From positions 93,939 through 157,938 of the forward strand of contig DLGC01000004.1 in assembly GCA_002482525.1 (NCBI GenBank): 64,000 nt of DNA, given 5' to 3'. Below the pieces are notes generated by a model. It was not told where the DNA came from, did not search any database, and saw nothing but the letters and a program-made list of their open reading frames with translations. Shown here piece after piece: positions 35,700 through 44,212 of this stretch (within the stretch, counting starts at the first letter, position 1; each line of letters begins with the position of its first letter). Origin of the DNA: Propionibacteriaceae bacterium UBA7704 (GTDB lineage: Bacteria; Actinomycetota; Actinomycetes; Propionibacteriales; Propionibacteriaceae). The translations under genes were made by a program, and so were the position numbers.

Positions 35700-36539
35700 A
35701 TGACGCGGATTCAACGTCGCCGTTTGGCACAAGTCGGAGTCCTGGTCGGGCTGGTCATCGGCGGGCTCTTCGCAGGGCTGCCCGTGCTGTGGATGCTGTC
35801 GAGTTCGTTCAAGCAGAACACCGACATCTTCGCCTATCCGCCGCAACTGATCCCGTCCAACCCGACGCTGGAGGCCTACACCGCGATCTTCACCGACCCG
35901 GTCAAGGTTCGGTTCTTCATCAACAGCTACTTCGTGTCGCTGTCGGTGACCGTCCTCACCCTGCTGGTCGCCGTGCTGGCCGCCTATGCCCTCAGCCGCT
36001 ACCAATTCCCGTTCAAGCGGATCCTCAATGTGGTCATCGTTAGCGTTCAGGCGGTGCCCCCGATCACGCTGCTGATTCCGTACTTCGGCCTGATCATGTT
36101 CCTCAGGCTTTACAACAGCTATCAAGGGCTGATCCTCACCTACATGGTGTTCACCCTGCCTTACGCGATCATCATGATGACCGGCTACTTCAACACCCTG
36201 CCGCGCGAACTGGACGAAGCGGTCAAGGTCGACGGCGGCAGCTCCTGGACGGCGCTGTGGCGGGTGCTGGTGCCGATCTCGGTACCGGGGCTGGTTTCGG
36301 TCGGCATCTACACCTTCATGCTCGCCTGGAACGAATACCTGTTCGCTCTGACCCTTACCAAGACCCCGGATATGCGCACCGTCCCCATTGGCATTCAGCT
36401 GCTCATGGGACAGCACTCCTATGAGTGGAACCAGATGATGTCGATGTCGATTCTGGGCAGCATTCCGATCCTGCTGCTGTTCCTGTTCTTCCAGCGTTAC
36501 TTCATCGGCGGCATGACCGCCGGTGCCGTGAAGAACTGA
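35700..36539 (+). CDS. ABC sugar importer permease (MalG-type)
   Basis: 279 residues with six membrane segments and the EAA loop ELDEAVKVDGGSSWTALWR. The C-terminus QRYFIGGMTAGAVKN is the usual end of MalG-type permeases. The ATG follows the MalF-type stop by one base, so the two are translationally coupled. Forms the heterodimeric channel of the importer. Confidence 0.93.
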   Translation: MTRIQRRRLAQVGVLVGLVIGGLFAGLPVLWMLSSSFKQNTDIFAYPPQLIPSNPTLEAYTAIFTDPVKVRFFINSYFVSLSVTVLTLLVAVLAAYALSRYQFPFKRILNVVIVSVQAVPPITLLIPYFGLIMFLRLYNSYQGLILTYMVFTLPYAIIMMTGYFNTLPRELDEAVKVDGGSSWTALWRVLVPISVPGLVSVGIYTFMLAWNEYLFALTLTKTPDMRTVPIGIQLLMGQHSYEWNQMMSMSILGSIPILLLFLFFQRYFIGGMTAGAVKN

Positions 36540-36580
36540 CCCCAAGACCCACCAATTAATAGTTCACAAGGAGATATGAC

Positions 36581-37447
36581 ATGCTTACCAGCGGTGACGG
36601 CGTACTTAAGGTCGCCAACGAGGCGGGCTTCGCCGTACCGGCGTTCAACATCAGCGACTATGCAATGTTCGCAGGGATCTCTGATCTGTGCGAAGAGCTG
36701 CAGGCGCCGTGGATCGTCGCCATTCACCCCGACGAGTACGACCACATCGGGCCAGACCTGCTCAAGGCGATCATCGCCCGCGCGCACCGATCCTCGGTGC
36801 CGATGGCGATCCACCTCGACCATGGCGGTACCTACGAGCAGGTGTTGACCTCGATTCAAAGCGGCTACACCTCGGTCATGATCGATGCCTCGATCAAGCC
36901 GTTCGAGGAGAACGTGGCGATCACCAAGAAGGTCGTCGCGGCGGCCCATGCCGTAGGCCTGTCGGTTGAAGCCGAGCTGGGCACCATCGGTGCCAACGAC
37001 TCCTATGGCGAGTCCGGTGCCAACGAAGTGATCTACACCAAGCCTGAGGATGCGGTGAAGTTCGTCGAGGCCACCGGAGTGGACAGCCTGGCCATCGCGA
37101 TCGGTACCTTCCATGGTCTGTATCCGGCCGGCATGAAGCCGCAACTGAAGCTGGAGCTGCTGAAGGAGATCAAGGCCCTGCTGCCGATGCCGCTGGTATT
37201 GCACGGCGGCTCCAACAACCCCGATGACGAGATCGGCATCGCCGCTCGCACCGGCATCAACAAGATCAACATCTCCTCCGACATCAAGGTGGCCTACCAC
37301 TCCAAGATGCGCGAGGTGCTCGGTGATGATCCCAAGCTGCGTGAACCGCTGATGATTCAGCCGGCCTGCGTAGCCGCTATGAATGAGGTTGCCGCGCACA
37401 AGATCACCCTCTTCGGCGCGGACGGCAAGGCCGGCCTCTACCGCTGA
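36581..37447 (+). CDS. Class II (zinc) ketose-bisphosphate aldolase family protein
   Basis: 288 residues, close in length to KbaY/GatY tagatose-bisphosphate aldolases and class II FBA. Zinc and phosphate site elements are visible: HLDHG (about 85-89), EAELG (about 130), HGGS (about 206-209) and NISSD (about 227-231). The ATG has AAGGAG eight bases upstream. Class II members cleave a ketose (bis)phosphate to DHAP and an aldehyde. In this operon it follows the importer and precedes the kinase and isomerase, so it should act as the last of the three. The exact sugar cannot be read from the sequence. Confidence 0.92.
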   Translation: MLTSGDGVLKVANEAGFAVPAFNISDYAMFAGISDLCEELQAPWIVAIHPDEYDHIGPDLLKAIIARAHRSSVPMAIHLDHGGTYEQVLTSIQSGYTSVMIDASIKPFEENVAITKKVVAAAHAVGLSVEAELGTIGANDSYGESGANEVIYTKPEDAVKFVEATGVDSLAIAIGTFHGLYPAGMKPQLKLELLKEIKALLPMPLVLHGGSNNPDDEIGIAARTGINKINISSDIKVAYHSKMREVLGDDPKLREPLMIQPACVAAMNEVAAHKITLFGADGKAGLYR

Positions 37448-37461
37448 GTGAAGCTGAACTG

Positions 37462-38676
37462 ATGAATCACCAACTCGTCCTCGGATTGGGCGGCTGTGTC
37501 GACTTCGAGATCACCTGGAACGCCAGCGTTCTGGCTGATCTCGCCCGCGAGCATCACATCGGGCTCGCCGACCTCGACCCGGCCGTCCCGATCCAGGACG
37601 AGCGTTCTTTGGTCTGCTCCCTGCTCGGCTTTCTGGCTGCCGATCAAGGCGGAGAGCGCTTCGTCAGCTCCTCCCAGATAGCCATCGATTTCGCCGATCG
37701 CTTCGGCTACCGGGTCAGTCTCGGTGGTACCTGCGTGCGGGCGGCCATGGCCATCGCCAAACTAGGGGTGCCCAGCCTGGTGCACCTCGTCAGCATCGAT
37801 GACAACGTGCGTCGCCTGCTGCCAGCAACCGTGGACTATGTGTGCAGCGCAGCGGAGGACAGCCTCGACCCGCATGTGATCGTGCAGTATCCCGCTGGTG
37901 CGACGGTGTCGGTCATCGACGGCGAGGTGCACTCCACCCATCCCAACCGAATCATCTACGTCAACGACCCGCCCAACCGCGACCTCGTGCTCAGCGAAGA
38001 CCTGCCGGCGGCCCTCACCGAAGCCCGAGCATTCTTGCCGGCCGGCTTCAACGTCATGACCGACCCCGAACTACTGCGCCAGCGGTTGAGCTTCCTGCAG
38101 GCCGCGATGCGCAGATTGCCCGATGAAGCCGTGGTGTTCTACGAGGACTCCGGCTTTCACGACCCGGCACTACGGAGCATCGTCAGTCGCGAGTTCAGCG
38201 GACGTATCGACGTCCATAGCCTGAATGAGGACGAACTTCAGTCCTACCTCGGCCGGCAGATCGACCTCCTCGATGCTCCCGAGGTGAAGCAGGCACTGGC
38301 CGACTTCTTCCACGAGTTCTCGATTGCCCCCACCGTGGTGGTGCACACCCAGTACTGGGCCCTGGCCTTCGGCAGAAACCCGCAGCGGTATTGCGATGCC
38401 CTTGCCGCGGCCATCGATCTGGCCGGGGTGCGCTATCGCAACGGCGACGACTTCACCACCGACGATCTGGCCGCGGTTCGCGCCTTGCCGGTGCGTCCGG
38501 ACGGGCAGCAATTCGCCGAGCAACTGGCAGCGGTGATGGGTCCGTCGGTGTGTTGTGTGCCGACGCGACTGATCGACACCGACACCCCGACAACCATCGG
38601 CTTGGGAGACACCTTCGTCGGCGGCTTCCTGGCCGCGACGCTCGTCTCAACCCCACGAATGGAGAACCCCTCATGA
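37462..38676 (+). CDS. Kinase of the ADP-dependent glucokinase/phosphofructokinase family
   Basis: 404 residues. The ribokinase-like fold shows SLGGTCVRAAMAIAKLG (about 90-106), the NxxE element LNEDEL (about 255-260), a HTQYWAL segment like the HxHxL region of the ADP-dependent family, and the catalytic GLGDTFVGGF near residue 380. This family is best known from archaea and animals and transfers phosphate from ADP to glucose or fructose 6-phosphate. Finding it in an actinobacterial sugar operon is unusual. Its place between aldolase and isomerase suggests it phosphorylates the ketose made by the isomerase. Its phosphoryl donor (ADP or ATP) cannot be told from sequence. The stop overlaps the next start (ATGA). 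Confidence 0.85.
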   Translation: MNHQLVLGLGGCVDFEITWNASVLADLAREHHIGLADLDPAVPIQDERSLVCSLLGFLAADQGGERFVSSSQIAIDFADRFGYRVSLGGTCVRAAMAIAKLGVPSLVHLVSIDDNVRRLLPATVDYVCSAAEDSLDPHVIVQYPAGATVSVIDGEVHSTHPNRIIYVNDPPNRDLVLSEDLPAALTEARAFLPAGFNVMTDPELLRQRLSFLQAAMRRLPDEAVVFYEDSGFHDPALRSIVSREFSGRIDVHSLNEDELQSYLGRQIDLLDAPEVKQALADFFHEFSIAPTVVVHTQYWALAFGRNPQRYCDALAAAIDLAGVRYRNGDDFTTDDLAAVRALPVRPDGQQFAEQLAAVMGPSVCCVPTRLIDTDTPTTIGLGDTFVGGFLAATLVSTPRMENPS

Positions 38677-39902
38677 CGTCGACGCGATGGATCAGCCAAC
38701 CTGATCACCAGAGCTGGTTGCGCCAGCAGTTCGCGGCTCAACTGGGTTTCGCACGACACTTCCCGCATCCCGACGGCGGTGCCTACTACCTCGGCGACGG
38801 CGGTATTCCTGATCTCTCGCGCCCGGTGCACACCTGGATCACCTCTCGGATGCTGCACGTCTACTCGCTCGGCCACTTGGCCGGTCTGCCTGGCAGCCGG
38901 GCGCTGGCGGAGGCCGCACTGAGCGGTCTCACCGGGCAGCTTCATGACCCCGTCAACGGTGGCTGGTACGCCTCGGTGGGCCCTCGGCCCGGTGATCGGG
39001 ATGGCAACAAGGCAGGCTACGCCCACGCTTTCGTCGTCTTCGGTGCCGCCTCGGCCAGCGTCGCCGGCCTCGCCGGTGCCCGCGAACTCCTGGACGAAGC
39101 CTTGGCCGTTCTCGACGAGCACTTCTGGGAGGACGGCCCCGGATTGCACCTGGATTCGGCCAGCGAGGATTGGCAGACCGTCTCGGGGTACCGAGGCATC
39201 AACGCCAACATGCACTCGGTCGAGGCGCTACTCGCGGCGTCCGATGCCACCGGCGATCCCCGCTGGCGGGAGCGAGCCGGGCGAATCACCCGAACCGTGC
39301 TCGGCTGGGCTGCGAACAACCATTGGCGGATCCCGGAGCATTTCGACCGCACCTGGCAGCCGTTGCTCGAACACCATCGCGACCAGCCCGACCACCCCTT
39401 CGAACCTTATGGTGCGACCGTTGGGCACGGGCTGGAGTGGGCCCGGCTTGCCCTCCACGTGCACTTCGCGCTCGGCGACGCGGCCCCGTCCGGCCTCATC
39501 GATAGCGCCACTCAGCTCTTCGAGCGTGCGGTCGGCGACGGCTGGCGCGCCGATGGTGCCGACGGCTTCGTCTACACCACCGACTGGGAGGGTCATCCGG
39601 TGGTCACCCAGCGCATGCACTGGGTGTTGGCCGAAGCCATCTCGGCATCGGCCGCACTGGCCAAAGCCACCTGGGAACCCAAATATGAACAGTGGTATCG
39701 CCGCTGTTGGGATTACGCCCAGCGTTACCTCATCGGCAGCGACGGTGCGTGGGTCCACGAACTGGATCCGGCGAATCAGCCCGCGGGCACCGTGTGGCCG
39801 GGCCGACCCGATCTGTATCACTCGGTGCATGCCGTACTGCTGCAACGGCTCCCGCTGGCCCCGTCGGCACCAGTGGCGATGGCCAAGGGCCTGCTCGTCT
39901 GA
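38673..39902 (+). CDS. AGE/YihS-family aldose-ketose isomerase
   Basis: 409 residues, an (alpha/alpha)6-barrel enzyme of the N-acylglucosamine 2-epimerase family. The ATG overlaps the kinase stop (ATGA); a longer in-frame extension into the kinase gene is spurious. Candidate catalytic histidines are in [19 protein letters not shown] and YHSVHAVL, matching the histidines used by mannose and sulfoquinovose isomerases. Known reactions are mannose to fructose, or sulfoquinovose to sulfofructose. With the kinase and aldolase encoded just upstream it suggests aldose to ketose to ketose phosphate to C3 products. Confidence 0.9.
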   Translation: MTSTRWISQPDHQSWLRQQFAAQLGFARHFPHPDGGAYYLGDGGIPDLSRPVHTWITSRMLHVYSLGHLAGLPGSRALAEAALSGLTGQLHDPVNGGWYASVGPRPGDRDGNKAGYAHAFVVFGAASASVAGLAGARELLDEALAVLDEHFWEDGPGLHLDSASEDWQTVSGYRGINANMHSVEALLAASDATGDPRWRERAGRITRTVLGWAANNHWRIPEHFDRTWQPLLEHHRDQPDHPFEPYGATVGHGLEWARLALHVHFALGDAAPSGLIDSATQLFERAVGDGWRADGADGFVYTTDWEGHPVVTQRMHWVLAEAISASAALAKATWEPKYEQWYRRCWDYAQRYLIGSDGAWVHELDPANQPAGTVWPGRPDLYHSVHAVLLQRLPLAPSAPVAMAKGLLV

Positions 39903-40036
39903 GGGGCCCATCGGCCGATGAGGTGCCGACCGTCGGGTCATCACATCTGCCCATGCGCCGGCAGCTCCTATCCCGGCACGTCGACCTAGACTGCAAGAAC
40001 AGCTCCACGATGGGCTGGTCAGCCGAAAGGGAGACA

Positions 40037-41035
40037 ATGAACGACTTCAACCCCCTGGGCGTCCGCAGTCTCGGCACCACCTCACCGATCGAGGTTTCCA
40101 GCCTCGGCCTGGGATGCATGGGCATGAGCGAGTTCTACGGTGCCCCCGATGAAGCTGCTGGTCTGGCGACGATTCGGCGCGCCCTCGACCTCGGCGTCAC
40201 TTTCTTGGACACCGCCGACATGTATGGGCCGTTCACCAATGAGCGTCTGGTTGGACGTGCGATCGCCGGACGGCGCGACGAGGTGCAGCTGGCGACCAAG
40301 TTCGGCAACGAGCGCCTGCCTGACGGCACCCGGTTAGGGATCAATGGGCGACCCGAGTACGTTCGCGCCGCCTGCGACGCCTCGCTGCAACGCCTCGGCG
40401 TGGACGTGATCGATCTGTACTACCAGCATCGCGTCGACAAAGGCGTGCCCATTGAGGAGACCGTGGGTGCCATGGCCGAACTGGTCACTGCCGGAAAGGT
40501 GCGCCATCTCGGTCTGTCGGAGGCGTCGGTGACCACCATCCGCCGCGCGCATGCCGTCCATCCGATCACGGCGCTGCAGACGGAATATTCCCTGTTCACT
40601 CGCGACGTGGAGGACGAGATTCTCCCGGTGCTTCGGGAGTTGGGCATCGGATTGGTGCCTTACTCGCCGCTCGGGCGAGGGATCCTGACCGGGGCGCTGA
40701 CGGTGGGCACCGAGCAGGATTCGCGCGCCAGTGCCTACTTCCCCCGGCTCAACGGGGACAACCTGGACGCCAACCTGCGCTTGGTGGCGGCCGTCGCGGC
40801 CATCGCTGAAGACAAAGGCTGCACCCCGGGGCAACTGGCACTGGCCTGGGTGCTGGCTCAAGGTGACGACATCGTCCCGATCCCCGGCACCAAGCGGGTG
40901 GCCTATCTGGAGCAGAATGTCCGGGCGGTCGCCGTCCGACTCAGCGACGAGGATCTGACCGCACTCACCGCTGCGGTTCCCCGCGACGCGGTCAAAGGGG
41001 CGCGCTACGGCGATATGAGTTCCATCGACGGCTGA
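40037..41035 (+). CDS. Aldo/keto reductase
   Basis: 332 residues from an ATG with AAAGGGAG upstream. Tetrad elements are visible: DTADMYG (Asp, Tyr), ATKFG (Lys) and YYQHRVD (His), plus the NADPH site IPGTKR near the C-terminus. The subfamily resembles the YghZ/Tas-like AKR13-type reductases. It is 134 bp after the isomerase, so it may have its own promoter. A role in reducing an aldehyde released by the aldolase is possible but not shown. Confidence 0.9.
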   Translation: MNDFNPLGVRSLGTTSPIEVSSLGLGCMGMSEFYGAPDEAAGLATIRRALDLGVTFLDTADMYGPFTNERLVGRAIAGRRDEVQLATKFGNERLPDGTRLGINGRPEYVRAACDASLQRLGVDVIDLYYQHRVDKGVPIEETVGAMAELVTAGKVRHLGLSEASVTTIRRAHAVHPITALQTEYSLFTRDVEDEILPVLRELGIGLVPYSPLGRGILTGALTVGTEQDSRASAYFPRLNGDNLDANLRLVAAVAAIAEDKGCTPGQLALAWVLAQGDDIVPIPGTKRVAYLEQNVRAVAVRLSDEDLTALTAAVPRDAVKGARYGDMSSIDG

Positions 41036-41055
41036 TCCGGCGAATCAGCCCGCTG

Positions 41056-41919
41056 TCAGCGGCGGCCTCGCCACAGCAGCCAGGCGCACGCCACACCTTG
41101 GATCATCACGACTGCGCTGATGGTTGAGGCGATGACTCCAGCCGAGACGTCGGCGGCCGTGAGCAGGTCGAATCCGGCATGCCAGAGCAGGACGGGCACA
41201 ATGCTCCATCGGGCACCGGCGGTCATCCAGGCGAGCAGGTAGGAGCCGCTGATCAACGCGAGCATCCAACCGATGATGCCTGGGCCCATCTCGATGTAAG
41301 TCGGATTGAAGAAGAATGCTGGCAGATGCCAGGCGATCCACACTCCCGCCACGATCAGGCTTGCCCAAAACAACGACAGCCTCCGCGACAAACGGGGAAG
41401 CAGCCAGCCACGCCACCCCGCTTCCTCGCCGAGTCCGAAGGTGAGCACCCAAACCATGGCCACGGCTGGCCAGACCAAGCCCGGCAGCTTCTCGGTCAGC
41501 CCAAACTCAGCCGGGTCAGGCCACGCCCCGGTGACCAGAAATGCCGTGATCCAGCCCATTGCCAGGTAGGCGATCGGCATACCGATCGCGAAAGCCCACC
41601 AGACCGGGGCAAACCCCAGGGCGAAGGTTCGCCGCGCCCAGGCAGTCAACTCCCCGAAACCTCCACTCCACAGGGAGGCGGCGATCGCGCCGCAGCCCGG
41701 GCCGAGCGAGGCCACGAAGAATGACGGCGGCATGATCGCAATTCCCGAGGTGTGGGTCTGGATCAGGATGGGCAGCCAGATCGCCCAGGTCGCGGCAAAG
41801 GCCACCACGAGAAACACCACGAGGCCACCGCGTCGACCACCGTCCGTCGGTGGCGGTACCTCGACCAACCCTGGCTCGAAAACGGGGCTGCGCATCCCTG
41901 GCATCGTGGCGCCTTTCAC
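41056..41919 (-). CDS. CPBP-family intramembrane metalloprotease
   Basis: 287 residues and about eight hydrophobic segments. The Abi/CAAX motifs are EEAGWRGW (EExxxR), HLPAFF (HxxxF) and WHAGFDL. Such proteins process membrane substrates or act in bacteriocin self-protection; the substrate here is unknown. The annotated GTG overlaps the histidine kinase stop (GTGA), which suggests coupling. An ATG at 41904 with AAAGG upstream is an equally good start and would shorten it by five residues. Confidence 0.85.
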   Translation of the reverse strand: MKGATMPGMRSPVFEPGLVEVPPPTDGGRRGGLVVFLVVAFAATWAIWLPILIQTHTSGIAIMPPSFFVASLGPGCGAIAASLWSGGFGELTAWARRTFALGFAPVWWAFAIGMPIAYLAMGWITAFLVTGAWPDPAEFGLTEKLPGLVWPAVAMVWVLTFGLGEEAGWRGWLLPRLSRRLSLFWASLIVAGVWIAWHLPAFFFNPTYIEMGPGIIGWMLALISGSYLLAWMTAGARWSIVPVLLWHAGFDLLTAADVSAGVIASTISAVVMIQGVACAWLLWRGRR

Positions 41920-43349
41920 AAGTCCTGATGGGGCAGCCGCAGCCTGAAGGTCGCGCCACCACCGGGCGTGGGTTCATAACTCAGGCTGCCGTCATGGCGT
42001 TCGGCGATGCCGGCGGCAATCGCCAGTCCAAGACCGGCGCCGCCCTGGCTGCGAGCCCTGCCGGCATCGGCGCGCTGGAATCGCTCGAAGACCACCGCCT
42101 CGCTGCCGGGAGGCAGGCCAGGTCCGCGATCGATCACCGAGACGACCACCTCACCATGGCGGACGCCGACCTCGATCACGATCGGCGATTCCACCGGTGT
42201 GTATTTGAGCGCGTTGGCGAGCAGATTGGTGAGCACCTGGCGCACCATCCCCTCCTGTCCGAGCACAGTGGGCGCGACATCAAGCCAAGGCTCGGCGGTC
42301 GGATGCTGCAGCGTGATCACCCGGCCCGGCTCCCGAACCCGGGCATCGACCAGCGATTCGGTGGCGATCGCCAACACATCGATCGGCTCACGCGTGAGTT
42401 CGCGGACGTCATCCAAACGGGCAAGCAGCAGTAGATCGTCCACGATCACCGACAACCGACGCGACTCGGCTTCGATGCGACTGATGCTGCGCTCGACATC
42501 TGCCGGGTCGTGTGAGCCCCGGTCTCGCAGCAGTTCGGCATGGCCTCGGATGGTCGTCAGCGGGGTCCGTAGCTCGTGGCTGGCATCGGCCACAAACCGT
42601 CGCAACCGTGTCTGAGTGGCGTCGCGCTGATCGAGTGCACCGCGCAGCTCGGACAGCATCGCATTCAGTGCGGACGCGAGGTGGCCCACCTCGGTGTGCG
42701 GTGCTGGGATGGCGATCGTGCGACTGAAGTCTCCAGCTGCGATCTCCTGCGCCGTTCCCTCAATCGCCGTCAACGGACGCAGCGCCACCGAGACGATCAT
42801 CAGTCCTGCCAGCGTGGCGATCAGCAGGATTCCCAGACTCACCAACACTGAGATCAGCGTCAACCGGGCGACCGATTCTTTGGTGCTGGCCAGGGATATG
42901 GCCACGATCGCGTAGCCGCCGTCGATGGGGCTGACGGTCGCTCGCCAGCCCGCTCCGTCCGGATTGGCGCCGGGGAGGGCAACGACCCGATTCTCGGCTG
43001 CGGCCCGCGCCAATGCCGGGCCATCGAGTTCAAGAACGGGGCCGCCGGATTGGTTGTTCTGCGCGAGGGTGCAGGTTACGGCGCCGGCTTCATCGGTCAG
43101 CACTACCGCATAGTCACCGGGGAGTTTGAGCCCGCCGGCAATCCGGCTGGTGTCGCAATCCTCGCTCAGTCGAGTGAGGACCTTCGGGATCGTCCCTGAC
43201 TGGAAGGGCGCCTGGAGGGTCTCATCGATGCGCTGCAGCTGGACTGCGCGGAAGATCGCGATCCCGGCAACCTGAGCGGCTATCAACCCGGCGGCCATCA
43301 GCAAGACCATGCCGAGCACGAGTCGGGCTCGAAGCGAGAGGGTCGTCAT
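41916..43349 (-). CDS. Sensor histidine kinase
   Basis: 477 residues. Two membrane segments (about 10-32 and 162-192) bracket an extracytoplasmic sensor of about 130 residues with two cysteines. A HAMP domain, the phospho-acceptor His258 in DASHELRTPLT and an ATPase domain (NLLANALKYTP, DRGPGL, GAGLGLAI) follow. The gene lies 6 bp after the response regulator. The pair is divergent from the MacA/MacB operon, so that operon is the likely target. Confidence 0.93.
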   Translation of the reverse strand: MTTLSLRARLVLGMVLLMAAGLIAAQVAGIAIFRAVQLQRIDETLQAPFQSGTIPKVLTRLSEDCDTSRIAGGLKLPGDYAVVLTDEAGAVTCTLAQNNQSGGPVLELDGPALARAAAENRVVALPGANPDGAGWRATVSPIDGGYAIVAISLASTKESVARLTLISVLVSLGILLIATLAGLMIVSVALRPLTAIEGTAQEIAAGDFSRTIAIPAPHTEVGHLASALNAMLSELRGALDQRDATQTRLRRFVADASHELRTPLTTIRGHAELLRDRGSHDPADVERSISRIEAESRRLSVIVDDLLLLARLDDVRELTREPIDVLAIATESLVDARVREPGRVITLQHPTAEPWLDVAPTVLGQEGMVRQVLTNLLANALKYTPVESPIVIEVGVRHGEVVVSVIDRGPGLPPGSEAVVFERFQRADAGRARSQGGAGLGLAIAAGIAERHDGSLSYEPTPGGGATFRLRLPHQDL

Positions 43350-43355
43350 GGCGCG

Positions 43356-44069
43356 TCACTTCTGTGGCCGTGGCAGCCGCAAGCTGTAGCCAATGCCGCG
43401 CACGGTCTCGATCAAGGGTGGATCGAAGACATCGATCTTGCGTCGCAGGTAGCGGATGTAGGAGTCCACGACCGAGGAGTCGCCGTTGAAGTCGTAGTGC
43501 CAGACGTTGTCGAGGATCTGAGCCCGCGACAGCACCTTGCCTGCATTGCGCAGCAGGAAGCGCAACAATCCGAACTCAGTCGGGGAAAGCTGAACCAACT
43601 GCTCCTGTCGCCACACCTGGTGGGCATCCTCGTCCATGACCAGATCGGCATACCGCAATGACTCGGCGTCCACCGTGGCTTCCGTGCTGCTCCTGCGCCG
43701 CAGCAGAGCACCCACCCGGGCCACAACTTCCTCCAGGCTGAACGGCTTGGTGACGTAGTCGTCGCCGCCGAGGGTGAGGCCGTGCACCTTGTCCTCGACC
43801 GAATCCCGTGCCGTCAGAAACAGCACGGGAGGCAGTCCGCCGACGCGCAACTTGCTGAGCAGGTCGAAGCCACTGATGTCAGGCAGCATCACATCCAGAA
43901 TCACGAGATCGGGGGTGCCCGATCGCAGTGCTCGCAGCGCGTCGGAGCCCGTTGCGACGGCGGTTACCCGGTGACCGGCGTAGCGCAGACTCATGGAGAG
44001 CATCTCGGCGATATACGGCTCATCGTCCACGACGAGGATCTCGGCGGCCTGTTCCATGGTGACAATCAT
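43356..44069 (-). CDS. OmpR-family response regulator
   Basis: 237 residues. Receiver domain: acidic VVDDEPY, phospho-acceptor Asp59 in LDVMLPD, Lys in YVTKPF. A winged-helix DNA-binding domain follows, ending IRYLRRKIDVF and ETVRGIGYSLR. The ATG at 44069 is taken; 44057 is an alternative and neither has a clear ribosome site. Reads away from the exporter operon across a 143-bp region that holds strong repeats, its probable binding sites. Confidence 0.92.
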   Translation of the reverse strand: MIVTMEQAAEILVVDDEPYIAEMLSMSLRYAGHRVTAVATGSDALRALRSGTPDLVILDVMLPDISGFDLLSKLRVGGLPPVLFLTARDSVEDKVHGLTLGGDDYVTKPFSLEEVVARVGALLRRRSSTEATVDAESLRYADLVMDEDAHQVWRQEQLVQLSPTEFGLLRFLLRNAGKVLSRAQILDNVWHYDFNGDSSVVDSYIRYLRRKIDVFDPPLIETVRGIGYSLRLPRPQK

Positions 44070-44081
44070 TGCCGGTGAAAA

Positions 44082-44126
44082 TGACAGTTCGGTGAGAGTG
44101 CGCCATTCTCACCGAACTGTCACCGA
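44082..44126. promoter_or_regulatory. Candidate response-regulator binding region
   Basis: A perfect 16-bp inverted repeat, TGACAGTTCGGTGAGA (44082-44097) and TCTCACCGAACTGTCA (44107-44122), has a 9-nt spacer. The element CACCGA occurs twice in direct orientation at 44110-44115 and 44121-44126, exactly 11 bp apart, the spacing typical of OmpR/PhoB-type sites. It sits between the two divergent operons. Confidence 0.6.
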
Positions 44127-44212
44127 TCTCCCACGGGTCTGGCAGAAGCCGAAGGCAATGTTGCCGGCATGGACATCACTCGAAGCTCTGCACGATGGCT
44201 GGAGGGACGCCG

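Noticed and set aside
39909..39920. 12-bp palindrome CATCGGCCGATG after the isomerase stop
   Set aside because: No loop and no T-tract, so not a convincing terminator; short palindromes are common in GC-rich DNA.
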